Shown here: positions 1 through 10,983 of the stretch, in pieces
How the letters are laid out: the number at the start of each line of letters is the position of its first letter
How positions within the stretch are numbered: the first letter of the stretch is position 1
Source: Neurospora crassa OR74A
Taxonomy: Eukaryota > Ascomycota > Sordariomycetes > Sordariales > Sordariaceae
Direction of reading: 5' to 3'
Assembly (NCBI RefSeq): GCF_000182925.2
Contig: NC_026503.1
Span: 3,348,001 to 3,412,000 of the forward strand
Length of the DNA: 64,000 nucleotides
The notes under the pieces: model-generated
Seen by the model: the letters and a program-made list of their open reading frames with translations, nothing else
The model's database searches: none
What the model was told of the DNA's origin: nothing
Made by a program: the position numbers and the translations under genes

Positions 1-1394
1 AATTCTACCGCCAATGCCGCCCACTTCATCACCATCCACGTCTCTCCCGCTTTACTATGCTCCCTCGCCGCCATTGCATACGCCTCGTGAATCGTCCCCC
101 ATAGCCCTTCCATTTCATACAAACTCACCATCAACTCTGCCGCTTTTGTTCCATCCCCTTCCCCTTTCCCTTCCCCTCGCTCTCTACTCCCCATCTTCCA
201 CCCTCCCTCCTCCTCTCCCCTTTCTACTTCACTACCACCATCTTGCCCTTCCTTCAACAGTCTCCAAACTTTCCTGATCAATCTCACCCTCCAATCCGCC
301 TCCTCCACCCTTCCCCCCGACCGTGAGCAAAGCTCACAAGAGCACTCAAACCCCCACGCCGTACTCAGGAGTTTCTGCCGCGCCTTACGGGATCCAAGTG
401 GGTTGATGTAAGAGATGGTGATTTCCTCCCCGGGGAGGATGTCTTTCACGGCTGTTATCACTTGAACCAGGCCTGGCCCTCCTTTGTTGCTGTTCCAGTC
501 CCATCGGTAATCGGCATTGGGGCGACAGTCGTGGTTGAGGCGGGAGATGGAGGAGGCGAAGACTGTGTGCCAGGGGGCATCGTTAGGGTCGATTTGGTTG
601 TGGAGAGGAGAGGAGTGAGGAGAAGGAGGCCGAGGCCGAGGTGGAGGTGCGGGGATGTCAAAAGCGTTAGTGGTTATAATGGTATCCGTCAGGGCTATTC
701 GCGAAAGACCACCGGTGACGCTGGCATTCTTCGATTGCGTGGAGAGGTTGAAAAAGGCCGAGCGGTGGGCCGGTGGGAGAGAGGAGATGGCGGCCGCTTG
801 GAGTGAGATGTGATCGGTGCGCAGCAGTTCGTCGAAGACGCGGTAGTCGATCATGAGAGTCGGGTGTGAGGAGAGTATCACAGAACCGCGAGGGATGCGG
901 GTGCTGGCTATGAGACCCAGGCCTTTACCGGGAATGGAGCTGATGGTGTATTTTGCAGGGCTGGATGTAATATTCGAATGCGGAGTGAAGGATAAAAGGG
1001 AAATAAGGTAAGCGGCTCGTTGAGCGGTGGTGATGAAAGAGATTCCTTCGTCATTGGCGTAGGAAGTGTCTGTGAAGACACAGAATGCATCGTTGGAAAC
1101 GATGCTGTTGAAGCAGGGATTGGTACTGCTCCAGTTGTGCCCTGGGGAGGTGTTGGGATCTTCTTGGGGATGCGAGTTGGCACTGTTCCCGGCGTAGTAA
1201 GTCAACGCATCGGTCTCGCCAGTCGCGAGAATGTCGGCAGCAGAGGATCGGAGGGGGTCGTCTCCTAGCCCCTCTGGTCCGCACGCTTTGTGATCATAGG
1301 CATGGTTATTAGCCTCGTCGACAATGATGTGTTCTTTCTCGTGCGCCAACACAATCAGTGCAGCTCCAACCAGCAGCAGCCCGGAGAACTTCAT
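1..1394 (-). CDS. SET domain protein with N-terminal signal peptide (partial at 3' end)
   Basis: A single uninterrupted frame runs from the ATG at 1394 off the left edge (over 460 codons, no stop). The N-terminus (MKFSGLLLVGAALIVLA) is a typical signal peptide, followed by a Cys- and Asn-containing region with several N-x-S/T sites. The SET core is clear: an N-SET start with IPGKGLGLIA (about residue 162), then SRLNHDCRPNADY (about 290), then PGEEITISYINPLGSRKAR (about 330), and a Cys cluster FECSCELC just after it, in the post-SET position. SET proteins normally methylate lysines with S-adenosylmethionine. Fungal SET proteins with signal peptides form a known but functionally unassigned group; an extracellular or ER-lumenal protein would lack an obvious SAM supply, so activity is uncertain. 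The downstream part holds a charged, low-complexity stretch and then a helical region (MEGLWGTIHEAYAMAAREHS). Family call is firm; function is not known. Confidence 0.88.
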   Translation of the reverse strand, partial: MKFSGLLLVGAALIVLAHEKEHIIVDEANNHAYDHKACGPEGLGDDPLRSSAADILATGETDALTYYAGNSANSHPQEDPNTSPGHNWSSTNPCFNSIVSNDAFCVFTDTSYANDEGISFITTAQRAAYLISLLSFTPHSNITSSPAKYTISSIPGKGLGLIASTRIPRGSVILSSHPTLMIDYRVFDELLRTDHISLQAAAISSLPPAHRSAFFNLSTQSKNASVTGGLSRIALTDTIITTNAFDIPAPPPRPRPPSPHSSPLHNQIDPNDAPWHTVFASSISRLNHDCRPNADYRWDWNSNKGGPGLVQVITAVKDILPGEEITISYINPLGSRKARQKLLSTAWGFECSCELCSRSGGRVEEADWRVRLIRKVWRLLKEGQDGGSEVERGEEEGGWKMGSRERGEGKGEGDGTKAAELMVSLYEMEGLWGTIHEAYAMAAREHSKAGETWMVMKWAALAVE

Positions 1395-3811
1395 GCTTTC
1401 ATGGTAAGTCGTGAATGCAAACGAAGCATAGTAGGAACAAAACCCCCCTTCTAGCTATCAAAAAGCCATTACTCGTGTTTGCCATCAATGTTGCCCAAAA
1501 GAGGTTTGAACAGCTTGCCTTCCATTCAATGTCATCCCAACAATCTGGGGTCTTGCCCCAACCCGTCAATCAGGTTGGCCCTGACGACAAAGAAGATTTA
1601 TCTGGGTACGGCGGCTTGAAAGGCGCCGAGCTTCCCAAATTGGCAAATATCATTCTCCTACGAAACTATCAACACCACATAGTTTCTTGATAGAGTGAAG
1701 CATTTGGTTGTGCAAGGCCAAAGATGAACTTCCATCGCACAACGAGCATAGTCAAGTTAATATGCCCTGCACACGATGTTCTTATAAAGGCGGCTCGAAT
1801 CAACGCCACACTCCCACTTTCGAGGATCCATTCGCCAACGCTATGCCAGTAAAAGCAAAGTCGAATGCTCTTGTCCAAGGCAGATCTCTAGGTAGACATA
1901 GAGTTTTAGGTCATAAGGGCAACTCTAACCAGTGTTGTATTCCATTTCTTTTCCCGACTTTTCCCCGAGATATCAACCAAAGTCTTTCACATTTTGGTAC
2001 GGATAAAACAAAACTCCAAGCGGCCCCAGCAGTAGCAGAGATTGCGAGTCGCATTGACGTTTGAGTTATTTATTGAATTCTTTATTGTGTTTGGGACAAT
2101 TTGTTTGCACCCCTTTCCTCAACCCTTGTTTGTGTCGAGATTGGTACTCTCTTCAGACTCAAACTTTCTTTAACATCAAAAATCCTCAAGAATAACTTCC
2201 ATGAAAGTACTGAAACAGAAGTACCCTTTCTCCCTGCCTCCAAACCTCATTACCTTCTTATCTGGCTGCCCCGAAGCTCACTAAGGCTCAGTACTTTCCT
2301 CTAATCTATCCTTTCAATGTCCCGCTTCAAAGCGACGACGGAAATAATCCTCGCATTATGTAGATGTCTCACCTGCCTTAAAGCTAACTCACCTCTAGCG
2401 TAATGTGCGGTGTACTTTCGACTTCCTGTTTCGTTTTCTGTTTGCTTGGCTCGTGGCACGCTTCCTTGTCATGAGGCTTTTCAGTACTTATACCTCGCAG
2501 CCAAGGATATTTGAAACATGTTGTCTCAACCCAAAGGTGGGATTTTCATAGGGCTAACTACGAAACCGGAAGTATCTAGGGTGATGCTTCTGGATTGTAC
2601 TGTTAGGGAAGAAGAATATTTCTTTCTCTTTGCTACCGAGCTTTTCAACAGTTCAAATTGTCCCTCCAGCTGTCCATGGATAAATGATGATAATGTAGAA
2701 TGGAAGCAATGATCCCCAGATTCAGTCAAAAATAGACCTCGGGATCTTTGTCTTGCATATAGTGGTCTGGTTGAACCTGAACTCGCATGTCCATTGTCGG
2801 TAGACCGCCTAAAAGTCTCACTGACAGCCTGTCAGTCAGTCAGTCAATCAGTCAACGCTGTACTGCAGCTGACAATTATGTATCAATTGCGAGGGCTAGA
2901 ATGTCAGTCTAGAGTACAGACAAATTGGAGAGTGTTACTCACCCTCACCGCGTCCAGTTCAGTCCTTTAGGGAAAGTCCGAGACAGGAACAGTCAGTCGG
3001 GTCTGCATGCGGGCTGCCTTCGGTAGCCTGGTGGCGGCACGAAGTATGTCGCAAGCTGAGACACACGAGAGCCGTGATATCTGGCGCGCGTATGCGAGGA
3101 AGCGGAAAACGTGATAAGGCGGGTGAATTTAAGACATATATGCATTGACATGGACATGTACGGTACAAAAGGAACTGGGGACACGCATCGATGGGTGAAG
3201 GACGGTCCAGTACTGTATTAGGGAAGAATTCTAGAAGCAAGATAAGGGAAATTGAGCCAGAGAAAGAGAAACGCTGGTTGAAAATTACAAGAGCCGCCCG
3301 ATTTTGTCTTCCGCCATTCCCATCCTCATCTAGAAGGTACCGTGCAGCACACCATGATCGTTTCCCGTGATAATTGCCTTCTTCCAAATTTGAACAAACA
3401 TCAATATTAGATGAACCCCCCGCAGGGTAACAAGCTTATCAAGATGGGAATTCTTTGGGAGGTGTAGTGGTATAGTATGTAAGCCGCGAGAAAAAAAAAT
3501 TGGAGTAAAAATATAAAAATTTAACCAGAATATAGGTGCAGGAAAAATAGAGACACGGGGCAAAGCAGATGACATTCCGTCACCCAGTCGTGATCCGTTA
3601 TATAACTGAAGCAGCAGACCTGGGGTCACTGAGACGTAAATGTCTCAATATGACTTTGACCGGGACTTTGGGACAGGGTTCCCGTGGCTTGTCAAAAGCA
3701 TGTTGACATGTCTCTTGTAGCCAGACGTATCTTGTCGGTGTGAGATGTCAGGAATCATCCTGTCATCACAATGAGTCCTTAGATGGGAAAGAAAAGTGCA
3801 AACTCACTGGA
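1395..3811. other. Intergenic region, no supported gene
   Basis: Upstream of the SET gene. The longest open frames here (for example 2959-3387 minus) start at non-ATG codons, have scattered composition and show no domain or splice pattern. A short GTCA repeat lies near 2831. Nothing else was recognised. Confidence 0.6.
2831..2854. repeat. Short GTCA tetranucleotide repeat
   Basis: Four perfect GTCA units followed by a degenerate continuation (ATCAGTCA). A simple microsatellite in intergenic DNA. Confidence 0.8.
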
Positions 3812-4216
3812 TTATTTCTTGGAAGAAGGCTTTTTCGAACCTCCGATTTCACTATCGCCGTAAAGAATGATGCCTATGAAGCGTCTGTAGGGTTCTTCGG
3901 CTTGGTGAGGGTCCTCCTCATCTGGCCCATACTGAATGGTGCCTCTGGCCTGCTTGGCAGTTTTTGGGTCCGGATCATCTGGACCGTCCATCATCGTCGG
4001 ATTTTCCCAGTCATACTGGGTTAACCCAATGAATGACATGTAGTTGCTGACCACGTTTTCGGTGAAGAAAAGGCATGAGCCACAGTTACTGGTGGATCTG
4101 ATCATGTTGACGTATCGATAGTCGGTCGAGGCGGAAAATAACATGTATCTTGAATGGATATGTAAGTACTGTCCAGCAAATGAAGAGAAGAGATGAGGCT
4201 TCTGTTGGATTCTCAT
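3812..4216 (-). CDS. Uncharacterised small protein (start uncertain)
   Basis: This open frame ends in the tail GGSKKPSSKK and has coherent protein-like composition from about 4145 downward: an aromatic stretch (STDYRYVNMIRS), a segment SNCGSCLFFTENVVSNYM with a CxxC-like pair, then an acidic segment rich in D, P and E (PDDPDPKT, YGPDEEDPHQAEEPYRRF). No family is recognised. The frame remains open upstream of 4216 only with a TTG start; ATGs are at 4216 (134 aa) and 4145 (111 aa). A GTGAGA donor (about 4240) and a possible acceptor near 4150 exist, but joining them breaks the frame, so the 5' structure is unresolved and an upstream exon is possible. It could be chance; the composition argues mildly for a real gene. 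Confidence 0.42.
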   Translation of the reverse strand: MRIQQKPHLFSSFAGQYLHIHSRYMLFSASTDYRYVNMIRSTSNCGSCLFFTENVVSNYMSFIGLTQYDWENPTMMDGPDDPDPKTAKQARGTIQYGPDEEDPHQAEEPYRRFIGIILYGDSEIGGSKKPSSKK

Positions 4217-7200
4217 TGTCGAGTGTCCGATATATCTCACCGTCTCTGCTGACCAAGGAGGCTTATATACTTCAGCCGTCCGAACGGACAACGCTTTGAC
4301 CCAACATCGTGACTGCCATGTCAGGACATCATCTCATGATACACACAGCGCTTATCGAGGGCTATTCTCTTGGGCTGAGCTCACAGTCCTGATCACATCA
4401 AGCTCTCTCAGCATCAAAGCCACCATGACCTTGGTTGTCAACACTAATGCCAAGGCTCACAGCTTAAGTCAAGATCGCACTTCCACCTCCGCAGGCTTCA
4501 ATCAGCCCGAAGGCAATACAGACTTACAATACACGGTTGAGAAAGAGGAGCCGTACGACTTTGCCCTCCTGCGTCACAAGTTGATAGTTTGCTGCGACCT
4601 TCCGTACGTTAATTCTCATAGTAAGAGGGTAAGCTGAGAAAGACGGAGGAGTCAGACCGGGGAAGTCTTCCTATTCCTCGGTAGATTGACACTGGTACAT
4701 CATCCATCCCGGCGGCATATGGCAGGCTGTCTTGGTAATAGTCACCATGGAGGCCAAGAAGGGGAAACTGCCGGTGTTTCGTGATGCCGTGAAGGCAAGA
4801 GGATACGGTACACTACTTCTTGAGCATGATGATGTCTGACCGCCAGTTCCGAAAGTGGTTCACAACTCGCAGTGAAAGATAGGTATGAAGCGGGCAGAGC
4901 CGCATTCAACGGAACAACGGCCATATCTGGTCTTGGGAAGTGGCTGCTGGAACCGAGCCCAAACCGGCCAGCTTCGGACTAAGTAATGGAAAAGAGAAGG
5001 AAATATCTCGACAGTCGGGTGAAACTTCCTTGATCCCCGGTGGGAAACGCCTGAGCTGGTAGTTACTCCCGTGTTCAGCGAGTCCAGGGGCTTCAAGTCT
5101 ATACTTGACCATGGTACAGGCCACAGAGCAACCCAACATGATTGCTGAGTCTGGCGGTTGTCGAGTCGGACCACGGATGTAGGAACGACTTGTGCGTCAG
5201 CCTAGGATGCTGTAGTGTTCTTGTGCCTGACATGGCATGACGAAGCAAGGTTTGATTGACGGATAAACGCACCGTGGTCCTGTCTCTCGGCTTCGAAGAT
5301 GTGAATCCAGGTACCCAAGACCACCAGATTCGAACCTTTGCATATCTGCAACTCGAGATTTGCGACTTTGGTTGCTGGATGTTTCAGTTGCGAGAGGGGT
5401 CCGAAGCAGGTAGGTGAGGCTATCGCCAACCACGGTTGACACAAACTTGCATACCCCCCGTTTACCCATACCCATGAATGACCCATTTGGTCATTAATTC
5501 CGACAGTGGCGTGGAACCCCTCGCCCCTCCGCAGCCGACCAGCGTGTCCAGTTGACCCCCATCGGCTGTAGCTGTCCGTCAAGTTAGGAAGACAAGACCC
5601 AGAGGGGCACTTCCCAGACACACAGTGGAGCTTCTCAGGTAGGACGATGCCGGCAACTCCTTCCACGGGGCGTATCTCGATTTAGGTGTGCAGCAGCTTG
5701 GAGGCTCGGACGGACGGCGAGGACGGCAGACGATGGTGAACGGCAACGGTTCGTCAAGCTGTAGCCAAATACGAGCACGGTACTGATCCACGAGGCATCC
5801 TAGACCCGTCTTGCTCTGTTACGTGGTACGGAAACTATCACCTACACACGGGGAAGCACACAGCGAGGTTCTAGGGGGAGATGCCTTACAGTTATTGCGC
5901 CTCTGTGGCCATCCGTATTTGACATGTTGGTTCAACGAAACCGAAGGGAGTGGCTCTTTCGATTTGGTAGAGAACGCTTCGTTCCATGTCACCCTAGGTC
6001 ACCCTAGGTCACCCTAGGTCACCCGGATCACCCTGGCACGGCGGCTGTCATCATATTGTGGACAAGTAGTTCATTGCCGTTCACATGCTGTCGCTTGATG
6101 GGATTGGAGATGTAGAGAACCCCCCGCCGACCGGTCTCAGAGCCATTGGGAAATGAACACGCTGATGCCGTGTTGATAGCGGGAAGGAGACTCAAGTTAC
6201 TCTTGCACTCTTATTGACCGACAGCGAGTGGAGGAGTCAGTCAGTCTCGGTTGATTTAAGGTGCGTTTATAAGTGTTTAATAAAGAAAAGAAGAAAAAGT
6301 GGAAAACTGGCGGTTGCGACGATTTGGTTTTGTACCTCGCATTGCGGTTGCAGGCAGGCAGCGCACAGGCCATCTCCACTGCCGTCAGTCTCGGACCGAC
6401 CGCTGCCGCCCCTCCGCCCAAACCTGGACAGGAGCGGGCGCAATTCAGGGTGGGGTGAGTGACGCACGGGCCATATGCAGATGCGAAGACAAAACTGCGC
6501 CGAGAATTTGAAATTTCTGATCCCTTTCCTCCTTTTCACAGCACAAGCACAACAAGCTGACAACCAACAAAACGACAACATTTTCCCAACTCATCCAAAC
6601 TCTGCGCAACGTCGCAAGAGATCCCCGTCGACCGACCTCAACTATGTTTGGCTGTCATGTTCAACATGCCCCGGGTGTTACGCCAGAGCTGTTATTCGTG
6701 TTCTCCTGCTCCCCGATGCAGTTGCTCCGGCAGCCATACAACGATTTGACGGCGGCGACACTATCTATCTCCTGCCTGACCTAATTCAATCCCCCTTGAC
6801 AGCATCGCGTTATAAGATTACAAACACAATCACATACACATACACAAAACCCACAACTTGCCTGCCTCTGCGCTATCTCTCCTTGCGCTCTAGGTTAACT
6901 TAATTTTATCGTTCGCGTGGAAGAAAAATCCCAAGGCCTAGACAGCCGGTCTAATCCACCCCGCTGCAGCTGAGTGTTCTGTCCTATGATCACTCGTGTG
7001 CTGTAGCGGGACTAAAAAGGACAAACATCTCAACTCCCCCTAGCACAGCTTCTTTTTGCCCGACTTCTCTGTGGAACACGTCTACCTTCATGTTCATGCT
7101 GATCGCTAAGTGAAATCGCCGCAGAAGAAGCGATTGGCAGAGCGTCTGGTATCAAGACCCGTGCTTTTGGTTTTTGGTAACTCCATGCGGCACATTTAAT

Positions 7201-8006
7201 GAACATGCGTGCGTAGTCCGTGGTGCTGACCTTCTCCGACTTCATACACGGTGTTCCGGCAACTTTGAAGGAATAAAGTGAGCAGCATCGTACCATACCG
7301 CACCATGTTCCTTGTACCTGAACATAGCACAGGCAAAATCTCCTCGGATGTTGATGTTTGGTGTCACGGGCAGAGACCGAGGAACGAGGTATGCACAACG
7401 TTTCCTGCCATCTGATGGAAGACGGGGGAGTCACAAAACACAATATTGCGGTGACCTCAACATTCAAGCAGCATCACATCTCGTCCGTGCTCGCCATGGC
7501 TCAAGTGGGAAGAAATACGATATGCTCATCATCCATTACACCGTCAGCTCAAGAACCTCAGCCTCAAGTTTTGTTCTACTTTGAGGACCTCTGCAGGGTT
7601 TTGGTACCATCAAGTCGGTCTCGATGCTGCCGACGCGCCGAGATCTGGTGATACCTTCATCAATTGATCAGTGTGAAATGGCGACTGCCTTGCGTCATGT
7701 CCAGCCACAATCCATATTAGCACGGTTTAAGGAATATTAGAGGGCAGGGTTAGCTATTCACCTCTCTCAACATTACCATCAAGCGATGAGGGATCATAAA
7801 TGAAAGACGAGTGTTTTCACGCACCACTCGTTTCGTTTGTTATGGTTGCTTGGTCGTCTACACCCCCAATTCATGCTGTAGCTGAACATGATGGCCTTTC
7901 CTTTCTACCTGCAACGCCAAAACACAGGTCTAAGGAGACTGTAGTCTCTCTTGCACACATTCGCATCGAGAACTCAATCCCCTATCACAATACTCAACCC
8001 ATGAGT
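4217..8006. other. Intergenic region, 3.8 kb, no firm gene
   Basis: No frame here shows a recognised domain. A 46-codon ATG frame at 6643-6783 (plus; begins MFGCHVQHAPG) and a 71-codon ATG frame at 7030-7245 (minus; begins MKSEKVSTTDYA) have somewhat protein-like composition but no splice or homology support. The stretch 6480-6640 is rich in A and C (ACAACAA-type) and resembles a fungal 5' UTR. A 10-bp tandem repeat lies at 5988-6024. Confidence 0.5.
5988..6024. repeat. 10-bp tandem repeat (TCACCCTAGG units)
   Basis: Three perfect copies of ACCCTAGGTC followed by a degenerate fourth (ACCCGGATCA). Each unit contains the palindrome CCTAGG. It lies in intergenic DNA, not at a chromosome end, and differs from the TTAGGG telomere repeat. 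Confidence 0.85.
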
Positions 8007-9626
8007 TCACAACCACCCCAACCTCTTCCACAGAAAGCTTCCCCCTCCCACCAACGCCGTCACCCCTGTAAACGCAATCAGCCCTCCATATCCGCTCCCA
8101 TATCCAGCCAACGCTCTACCCTGCCACGGCAGCTCCTTAACCAGCGTCTCACTCAACGGCCCACTGACCACATTTCCCACTCCCCTCCCCAGCGCCAAAA
8201 AGGCAAACACCATAGTCGGATCAACCGGCTTACTCCCGTGTTCACTTCCAGTCTCAGCAGAGCCGCCATGACCCAACTTGGCAACCTCCTTCATAATCCC
8301 CGGCCACGCACTCGTGAAGCTGCCCGCAAAGAACCCATACACCACACAAAACACATACAAAACCGCCAGGTTGGTGCCGAACCCCCAGAGGAAGAAAGTC
8401 CCCAGCACGGTGCCGGCTGTCGACAGCATGATGCAGGTAGTGACGTCTAGCCGGTCGATGAACCAGCCCATGGCGACGCAGCCGAAGACGGAGGCAACGT
8501 TGAGCAACAAAAGAGTTAGAGACGTGAGAAACCCCTGGGCTTGCAGGACGGAGCGCGCGTAGGAGGGGAGGTAGATACCCGGGAGGAAGAAGCCGAGGGC
8601 TTCGACTATGTTGAAGAGTTGGTAGAAGAGGAAGGGCCGGGTGAGGACGAAGGAGAAAGAAGGGGTGTAGGGGGTTGGGGGTGCAGCGTGGAAGTCAGTA
8701 TTGTTGTTGTTGTTGCTGCTGGTTGGGGTTGTTGTCCCAGACGTAGAAGAGTTCGAGACTGCTTCACTTGCCGCAAACTTGCCCCCAACAGAAACCCTAG
8801 GCTTCAAAAACCACGCCAACGGCGCCGTCAAGACGAACACCGCCACGGCCCAGATGCGTAGTGTCGTCTGATACCCGTACTTGGACAAAAGATGTTCCAG
8901 CAACGGCGGCAGAACCACGCCCGCCAAACCAGTGCCGGACCACATAATCCCGTAAGCCAATCCCTTCTTCTTGACAAACCACTCATCCAGGTAGAGAATG
9001 CAAGGAGAGTAAGCGATCGAGCCCCCGATGCCGTAAAGAATTCCCTGGGTGACGATCAAATGCGTGACGGTTGTGGAAAAGGACGACATGGCCAGGGCGA
9101 AACACATGACTAGCAACCCAACAATGGGAGCCCATCGCGCGAACCGTGGAAAACGCCGGAAGAAGGACATGATTAAGGGAGTGTCGATGTACATGATACC
9201 CATGGCGCAGGTGCCGATAACGGCGAGGTTGCTGGAGGAAGAAAAGGGCGGGTGGGTGCTGTAGTAGTCTTGGAAGACGCCGAAGGAGTAGGGGAAGCCT
9301 GGTGTAGAGGGTCACGGTCAGCATTTGGCCTTTTTAGCTGATGTTACCTGAGTTAGAGGTGCATGATAAATGTTGCTGAACGTACCCCAAACTAATGCTT
9401 CGACAACGAAACAAGCGGCCAAAAAGAGCCAGGCGTCCTTGCCGCCGTCGACTGGCGGTAGCTGGGAGAACTCATGTCTCACAGGTTCTTGAACAGAGGT
9501 ATCTTGAGGCTCAGGAGTGCCGGTCTCAGCTCGGCGGATTGGGTCAAAGTCCGCATTGCGTTCGGTGGTTCGATAGGATGGAGGCAGTGAGTCCAGTGGT
9601 ATATCAAAGGTTGATTGGGAAGCCAT
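8007..9626 (-). CDS. MFS transporter, monocarboxylate porter (MCT/MCH-like) family
   Basis: Two exons, 9386-9626 and 8007-9298, with an 87-bp intron (GTACGT donor, GCTGACC branch, CCAG acceptor) give 510 aa. The N-terminal tail is soluble; the first helix follows PPVDGGKDAWLFLAACF, the position of the MCT signature (DG-rich motif before TM1). About twelve hydrophobic helices follow, with the GGSIAYSPCILYLDEWFVKKK loop region typical of fungal MCT relatives and a Ser/Asn-rich central loop (about residues 250-275) between the two six-helix halves. Relatives move monocarboxylates or, for yeast Mch5, riboflavin across the plasma membrane by H+-coupled or facilitated transport; the substrate here cannot be read. 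The start at 9626 (MASQSTFDIP) is preferred over an upstream in-frame codon at 9722 because the tail after it matches the usual length. Confidence 0.9.
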
Positions 9627-10425
9627 CTTGAGGTTTCTGGTCACCTGCCGAGCTTTGGTTGAACGTGTTTGTCTTCCACTTTCTGGTAGACCCGAACCAA
9701 TTTCTTTTCCTATTTGAGGCACTCAATCTGAAGTAATATAAATTATTGGAAGTGCCAACATCGAAAGGGACACTTCCATCTTTTATATCTGTGCCTTCAA
9801 GGACCCAAGTTTCAAGACGAGATACTAACTAACACTTGCTGTTCTCCATAGGCTCCACAGGCCCACAGCAGAATGACAAGCGTGCGCCCTTCGTTGACAG
9901 TTCAGTGCCACTCTGCGCTGCGGTCAACTTGGAAGCTATTTCTTTTGTGGGAAGGATTCCCGCCGCCTTGGATGACAGGGAACAGGTTACTAAGGACAAT
10001 TTTCTTTCTTTCGAATATGGAACGATCAGGCCCTTGATGGCTGCCCGCCCTTGCTGAGGATAAGGAGGATACGAGGAGAGATAGACAGCCGTGGAGACGC
10101 TTCTATAGGTCGCGGAAGAGACCCGTACATAAGTGTACATCGAGTTGGAGCTCCGTCCATTGTGAGATGGAGATCCATTGTTTTCATCAACTACCCGATT
10201 ATTTCTTTTCATTACGCCGTAAATTACAAAGGTTACAAACGGTCAGCAGTTTCCGCCGCCATCATCAGGTTCAGCATTATTTCAGTACTCTGACGGTTAT
10301 TACCGTCCCTGATCCCTGACGGTTCAGATAGATGGGTAGAATGGGTGACCAGGTAGGTCAAGATAAGGACTGCTGTAGTGCGCATGGGTTGACCCACCTG
10401 ATCACTAATCGTATAAAAGCGTAAT

Positions 10426-10431
10426 CCGAGG
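10426..10431. promoter_or_regulatory. Possible FarA/FarB-type site (CCGAGG), distal
   Basis: CCGAGG (CCTCGG on the other strand) is the core bound by the fatty-acid-responsive zinc-cluster regulators FarA/FarB in Aspergillus and found upstream of beta-oxidation genes in filamentous fungi. It lies about 550 bp upstream of the isomerase start. A hexamer occurs by chance often enough that one copy alone proves nothing. Confidence 0.35.
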
Positions 10432-10755
10432 TATGAAACTTAGGCATTGCAATGACTTTGAATACTGGGAGGAATGTAAATCAATGTGGTGATTCTAATG
10501 GATTGATTGGTCTGAGAAGACAGTTTTCTGCTAGGTAAATATCCCGATAACGAAAACTCGAGGCGGGGAATCACTTGTTCTAGAAGGACAGTGCAATCCT
10601 TCAACCTCAAAACCTACCTCTAGGTAACCTCATTCTGACCACCATCTTCCAAACACGTCCTCAACCCCCCCCAGCATGTGGCTGTTGACTTGCCAAAGGA
10701 AAAAGACCATGTCAATATCATAGGTAACAACCTTTCATAGGGCAAAAGTGGATAG

Positions 10756-10761
10756 CCGAGG
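10756..10761. promoter_or_regulatory. Possible FarA/FarB-type site (CCGAGG), proximal
   Basis: Second CCGAGG copy, in the same orientation as the distal one, about 225 bp upstream of the isomerase ATG. Its distance and the peroxisomal function of the gene fit fatty-acid induction; this is inference from motif and context. Confidence 0.45.
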
Positions 10762-10983
10762 CATGACCGTCTCCACCCCCGCATTGTGGGGAATATCTTG
10801 ACAGTTTCCAAGCCCGCTGGCCCCGCGTAAACAGGGGTTCGTCTCATTCTCGGCATCCGGGGAAGGAATTCCATCTTTTGGAATCTTGCATATCAAGATC
10901 TCTCTCACTTCTTCCTCTCTTTTGCTTTCAACACAGCTTCAGTCCAGAAAATTCAGAATAGGTAGTCCCACCAATACGGAGCC

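Larger units (their letters stand above)
9627..10983. other. Divergent intergenic region between MFS transporter and enoyl-CoA isomerase
   Basis: No protein-coding frame is supported. The region separates two head-to-head genes, so it should hold both promoters. It contains two CCGAGG hexamers (10426 and 10756) discussed separately. A C-rich run near 10660 is the only other notable composition. Confidence 0.6.

Noticed and set aside
5320-5345. tRNA-like T-arm (GGTTCGAATC on the minus strand)
   Set aside because: The flanking bases do not form a 5-bp T stem, and no D arm, anticodon arm or acceptor stem could be paired around it.
5202-5666. 154-codon minus-strand frame
   Set aside because: Mixed composition, no domain, no splice signals and no neighbouring exon support.
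6475-6903. 142-codon frame with a hydrophobic start resembling a signal peptide
   Set aside because: The hydrophobic start comes from a pyrimidine-rich leader-like stretch; the remainder has no Cys pattern or domain, and the area looks like untranslated leader.
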